Shown one piece after another: positions 61,792-64,000 of a DNA stretch of 64,000 nucleotides. Numbering within the stretch: position 1 is the first letter of the stretch; every line of letters begins with the position of its first letter. Source of the DNA: Methylocapsa palsarum (GTDB taxonomy: Bacteria; Pseudomonadota; Alphaproteobacteria; Rhizobiales; Beijerinckiaceae); NCBI RefSeq assembly GCF_900114285.1, contig NZ_FOSN01000001.1, positions 522,011 to 586,010 of the forward strand, read 5' to 3'. The notes under the pieces were generated by a model. The model ran no database searches and was not told where the DNA came from. It saw nothing but the letters and a program-made list of their open reading frames with translations. Both the position numbers and the translations under genes were made by a program.

Positions 61792-64000
61792 ATGAGGGCT
61801 TTACTCCGGGCGTTCGCGCTTGCAATAATCCTTGTCGCGACCTCCCATCCCGCCGCTTCCGCCGAAGTCAAAGCGCCTAATGACGGATCTGTGCTTCCCT
61901 TTCCGCCGACGCCGTCGGCGAGCGTTGCGGGGCCGACGTTGCAAGACTCAAAGCATGTCCGTCGCATCGAGCCCAACCGACTTCCGCCGAACGCGCCCAA
62001 TATTCTGATCGTCCTGCTTGACGATGTCGGCTTTGGTCTGCCCGATACGTTCGGCGGTGGGATCGCGACGCCGACCCTGACCCGGCTTGCCAATGAAGGG
62101 ATCAGCTACAACACTTTCCACACAACATCCATCTGCTCGCCGACCCGTGCGGCGCTCCTGACGGGGCGCAACCATCAGCGCGTCGGCTCCGGCACCATCG
62201 CGGAGCGCGCGCTCGACTTCGATGGTTATACGGGCGTTATCCCTAAGAGTGCGGCCACGGTAGCGGAGGTTTTACGCGACTACGGATACAAGACGGCGGC
62301 CTTCGGCAAATGGCACAATACCCCGGCGACGGAGACGACGGCGATGGGGCCATTCGACCGCTGGCCCACGGGCTATGGGTTTGATTATTTCTACGGCTTT
62401 CTGGCGGGCGAGACGTCGCAATACGAGCCTCGCCTTTTTGAGAACACGACTGCAATCGAACCGCCACACGATCCAAAATATCATCTGACCGAGGACATGG
62501 CGGACAAAGCGCTCGCCTGGTTGCGCAAGCGTCAGGCCTTCGCGCCGGATAAGCCGTTCTTGATGTATTGGGCGCCCGGCGCAGCTCATGGCCCGCATCA
62601 TATTTTCAAGGAATGGGCGGACAAATACAAAGGCAAGTTCGACAGCGGCTGGGACGCCTATCGCGAGCGCGTGTTCGCCCGCCAGAAACAACTCGGCTGG
62701 ATTCCGCCAAACGCGAAGCTGACCGAGCGGGCGGAGACGATGGCGTCCTGGGACAGCATCCCCGAGGCGGAGCGCCCGTTCCAGCGCCGCCTGATGGAGG
62801 TGTTCGCCGGATTCGTCGAACACACCGACGCGCAGGTTGGCCGGCTCGTCGACGGCATCGAACAGCTCGGGCTGCGCGACAACACGATCATCTTTTATAT
62901 TTTCGGCGACAACGGTTCGAGCGCTGAAGGGCAGAACGGCACCATTAGCGAGCTGCTCGCGCAAAACATGATACCAAACACGATCGAACAGCAGCTTGCG
63001 GCACTCGACAAGATCGGCGGTCTCGACGCGCTCGGCACCAACAAGGTCGAGAACATGTACCATGCGGGCTGGGCGTGGGCGGGCGGCACGCCGTTTCACC
63101 ACACCAAACTTGTCGCCTCGCATTTCGGAGGCACCCGCAATCCGCTCGTGATCTCCTGGCCTAAGGGGATCAAGCCTGACCGGATTCCGCGGCCGCAGTT
63201 CCATCATGTCAACGACATCGCGCCCACGATCTACCAGATCCTCGGCGTGAAGCCGCCCAAGGTCGTGGAGGGCGTACGGCAGGACCCGATCGACGGCGTC
63301 AGCATGGCCTATACGTTCGCCAGCGCCGGCGCGCCGGGACGCAAGACGACGCAATATTTCGAGAACAACGGCAGCCGCGCAATTTATCATGACGGCTGGA
63401 TCGCGGCGACGTTCGGCCCCTTGACGCCGTGGCTGTCGGTCAGCCCCGGTCTCGCGACATGGGATGCCAACAAGGACGTCTGGGAGCTGTACGACCTGAC
63501 GAACGACTTTTCCGAGGCGGACAACCTCGCGGCCAAGGAGCCGAAGCGCCTTGCTGAAATGAAACAGCTTTTCCTGAAAGAGGCGGAGGCGAACAAGGTG
63601 TTCCCGGTTGGGGCGGGGCTATGGACCCGACTGCATCCCGAGGATCGGGTCAAGGTTCCCTATACGCATTGGGCCTTCGACTCGACGACGACGCGGCTTC
63701 CCGAATTTGCGGCGCCCGGCGTAGGACGCGAGAGTAATCTCGTCACCGTGGACGTCGATGTGAATGAAAGCGCTTCGGGCGTTCTCTATGCGCTCGGCGG
63801 GATCGGCGGCGGCCTCACCCTCTACATGGACAAGGGCCATCTTGTCTATGAATACAACATGATGGAGATCGAACGCTATATCGGCCGCACTGAAGAGCCG
63901 ATCGCGCCCGGCAGACACAAGATCACCGTGAACACCAAAATCGCCAAACCCGCCGCGGCAGCCGACGTCGTGATCGCGGTCGACGGCGCCGAGGCGTTGC
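61792..64000 (+). CDS. Secreted arylsulfatase-type sulfatase (3' end beyond window)
   Basis: 736 residues are visible and the frame is still open at the edge. A signal peptide ends near PAASAE (residue 24). The sulfatase domain begins PNILIVLLDDVGFG (D77-D78, metal site). The modification motif C115-S-P-T-R119, followed by AALLTGRNH, is the place where the Cys is turned to formylglycine by an activating enzyme. Other markers: GYKTAAFGKWH, FGDNGSSAEGQNG and FHHTKLVASHFGGTRNPLVISWP. The C-terminal part ends with a beta-sandwich typical of large arylsulfatases. Cleaves sulfate esters; the substrate is unknown. Confidence 0.93.
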   Translation, partial: MRALLRAFALAIILVATSHPAASAEVKAPNDGSVLPFPPTPSASVAGPTLQDSKHVRRIEPNRLPPNAPNILIVLLDDVGFGLPDTFGGGIATPTLTRLANEGISYNTFHTTSICSPTRAALLTGRNHQRVGSGTIAERALDFDGYTGVIPKSAATVAEVLRDYGYKTAAFGKWHNTPATETTAMGPFDRWPTGYGFDYFYGFLAGETSQYEPRLFENTTAIEPPHDPKYHLTEDMADKALAWLRKRQAFAPDKPFLMYWAPGAAHGPHHIFKEWADKYKGKFDSGWDAYRERVFARQKQLGWIPPNAKLTERAETMASWDSIPEAERPFQRRLMEVFAGFVEHTDAQVGRLVDGIEQLGLRDNTIIFYIFGDNGSSAEGQNGTISELLAQNMIPNTIEQQLAALDKIGGLDALGTNKVENMYHAGWAWAGGTPFHHTKLVASHFGGTRNPLVISWPKGIKPDRIPRPQFHHVNDIAPTIYQILGVKPPKVVEGVRQDPIDGVSMAYTFASAGAPGRKTTQYFENNGSRAIYHDGWIAATFGPLTPWLSVSPGLATWDANKDVWELYDLTNDFSEADNLAAKEPKRLAEMKQLFLKEAEANKVFPVGAGLWTRLHPEDRVKVPYTHWAFDSTTTRLPEFAAPGVGRESNLVTVDVDVNESASGVLYALGGIGGGLTLYMDKGHLVYEYNMMEIERYIGRTEEPIAPGRHKITVNTKIAKPAAAADVVIAVDGAEAL

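Overview
The window is a 64-kb, GC-rich, densely coding piece of an alphaproteobacterial chromosome. The F0 operon with a separate b' subunit, the F1 inhibitor (zeta/DUF1476), the Mic60-HemY pair, invasion-locus-B protein, small SurA and a GAAC-N7-GAAC SOS box all point to Hyphomicrobiales (Rhizobiales), probably near Beijerinckiaceae/Methylocystaceae. The family placement is an inference from gene content and repeat style. No rRNA, prophage, intact insertion sequence or CRISPR array was seen.

Layout. 0-3.7 kb: F0 ATP synthase operon atpI-atpB-atpE-atpF'-atpF on the minus strand, with an unusually long b' subunit. 3.9-7.3 kb: smc. 7.9-10.1 kb: a tight three-gene plus-strand operon coding for a Lys/Glu/Pro/His repeat protein, a protein that looks like a truncated ATP-grasp and a complete ATP-grasp ligase. 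This is the best candidate for an undescribed system. 10.4-15.4 kb: a Spy-like metal-tail protein, a slipin, redoxins (one truncated), a DUF502 membrane protein and small hypothetical genes, partly AT-richer. 15.7-18.7 kb: a YejA-type solute-binding protein and an IalB-like protein. 18.8-29.5 kb: an envelope/translation block, pyrH-frr-uppS-cdsA-dxr-rseP-bamA-lpxD-fabZ; its lpxD looks degenerate and lpxA does not follow. 29.7-34.1 kb: a transglutaminase, a MarR-type regulator, a small CxxC redox protein, argH and tlpA. 34.2-39.9 kb: grxD, bolA, purL-purQ-purS, purC and zeta. 40.3-43.6 kb: tRNA-Thr(CGT), a tRNA fossil, hemY and mic60. 43.8-49.1 kb: SOS box, ssb, gyrA, a K+ channel and hspQ. 49.3-60.4 kb: nnrDE, then rsmA-pdxA-surA-lptD-lptG on the minus strand, then pepA-holC. 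60.4-64 kb: a methyltransferase, a small secreted protein and the start of a sulfatase that runs off the window.

A dispersed TA-flanked repeat of up to 112 bp, built of two hairpins, occurs eight times. Four copies sit on stop codons, where the repeat's first base completes a TAG, and one shortened copy lies in frame inside lpxD. Much of the rest serves one theme, building and maintaining the cell envelope: undecaprenyl and CDP-diglyceride lipid precursors, isoprenoids, Omp85 assembly, LPS export, SurA and RseP. Purine synthesis, Fe-S/redox genes (grxD, bolA, tlpA) and DNA maintenance genes (smc, ssb, gyrA, holC) fill the rest.
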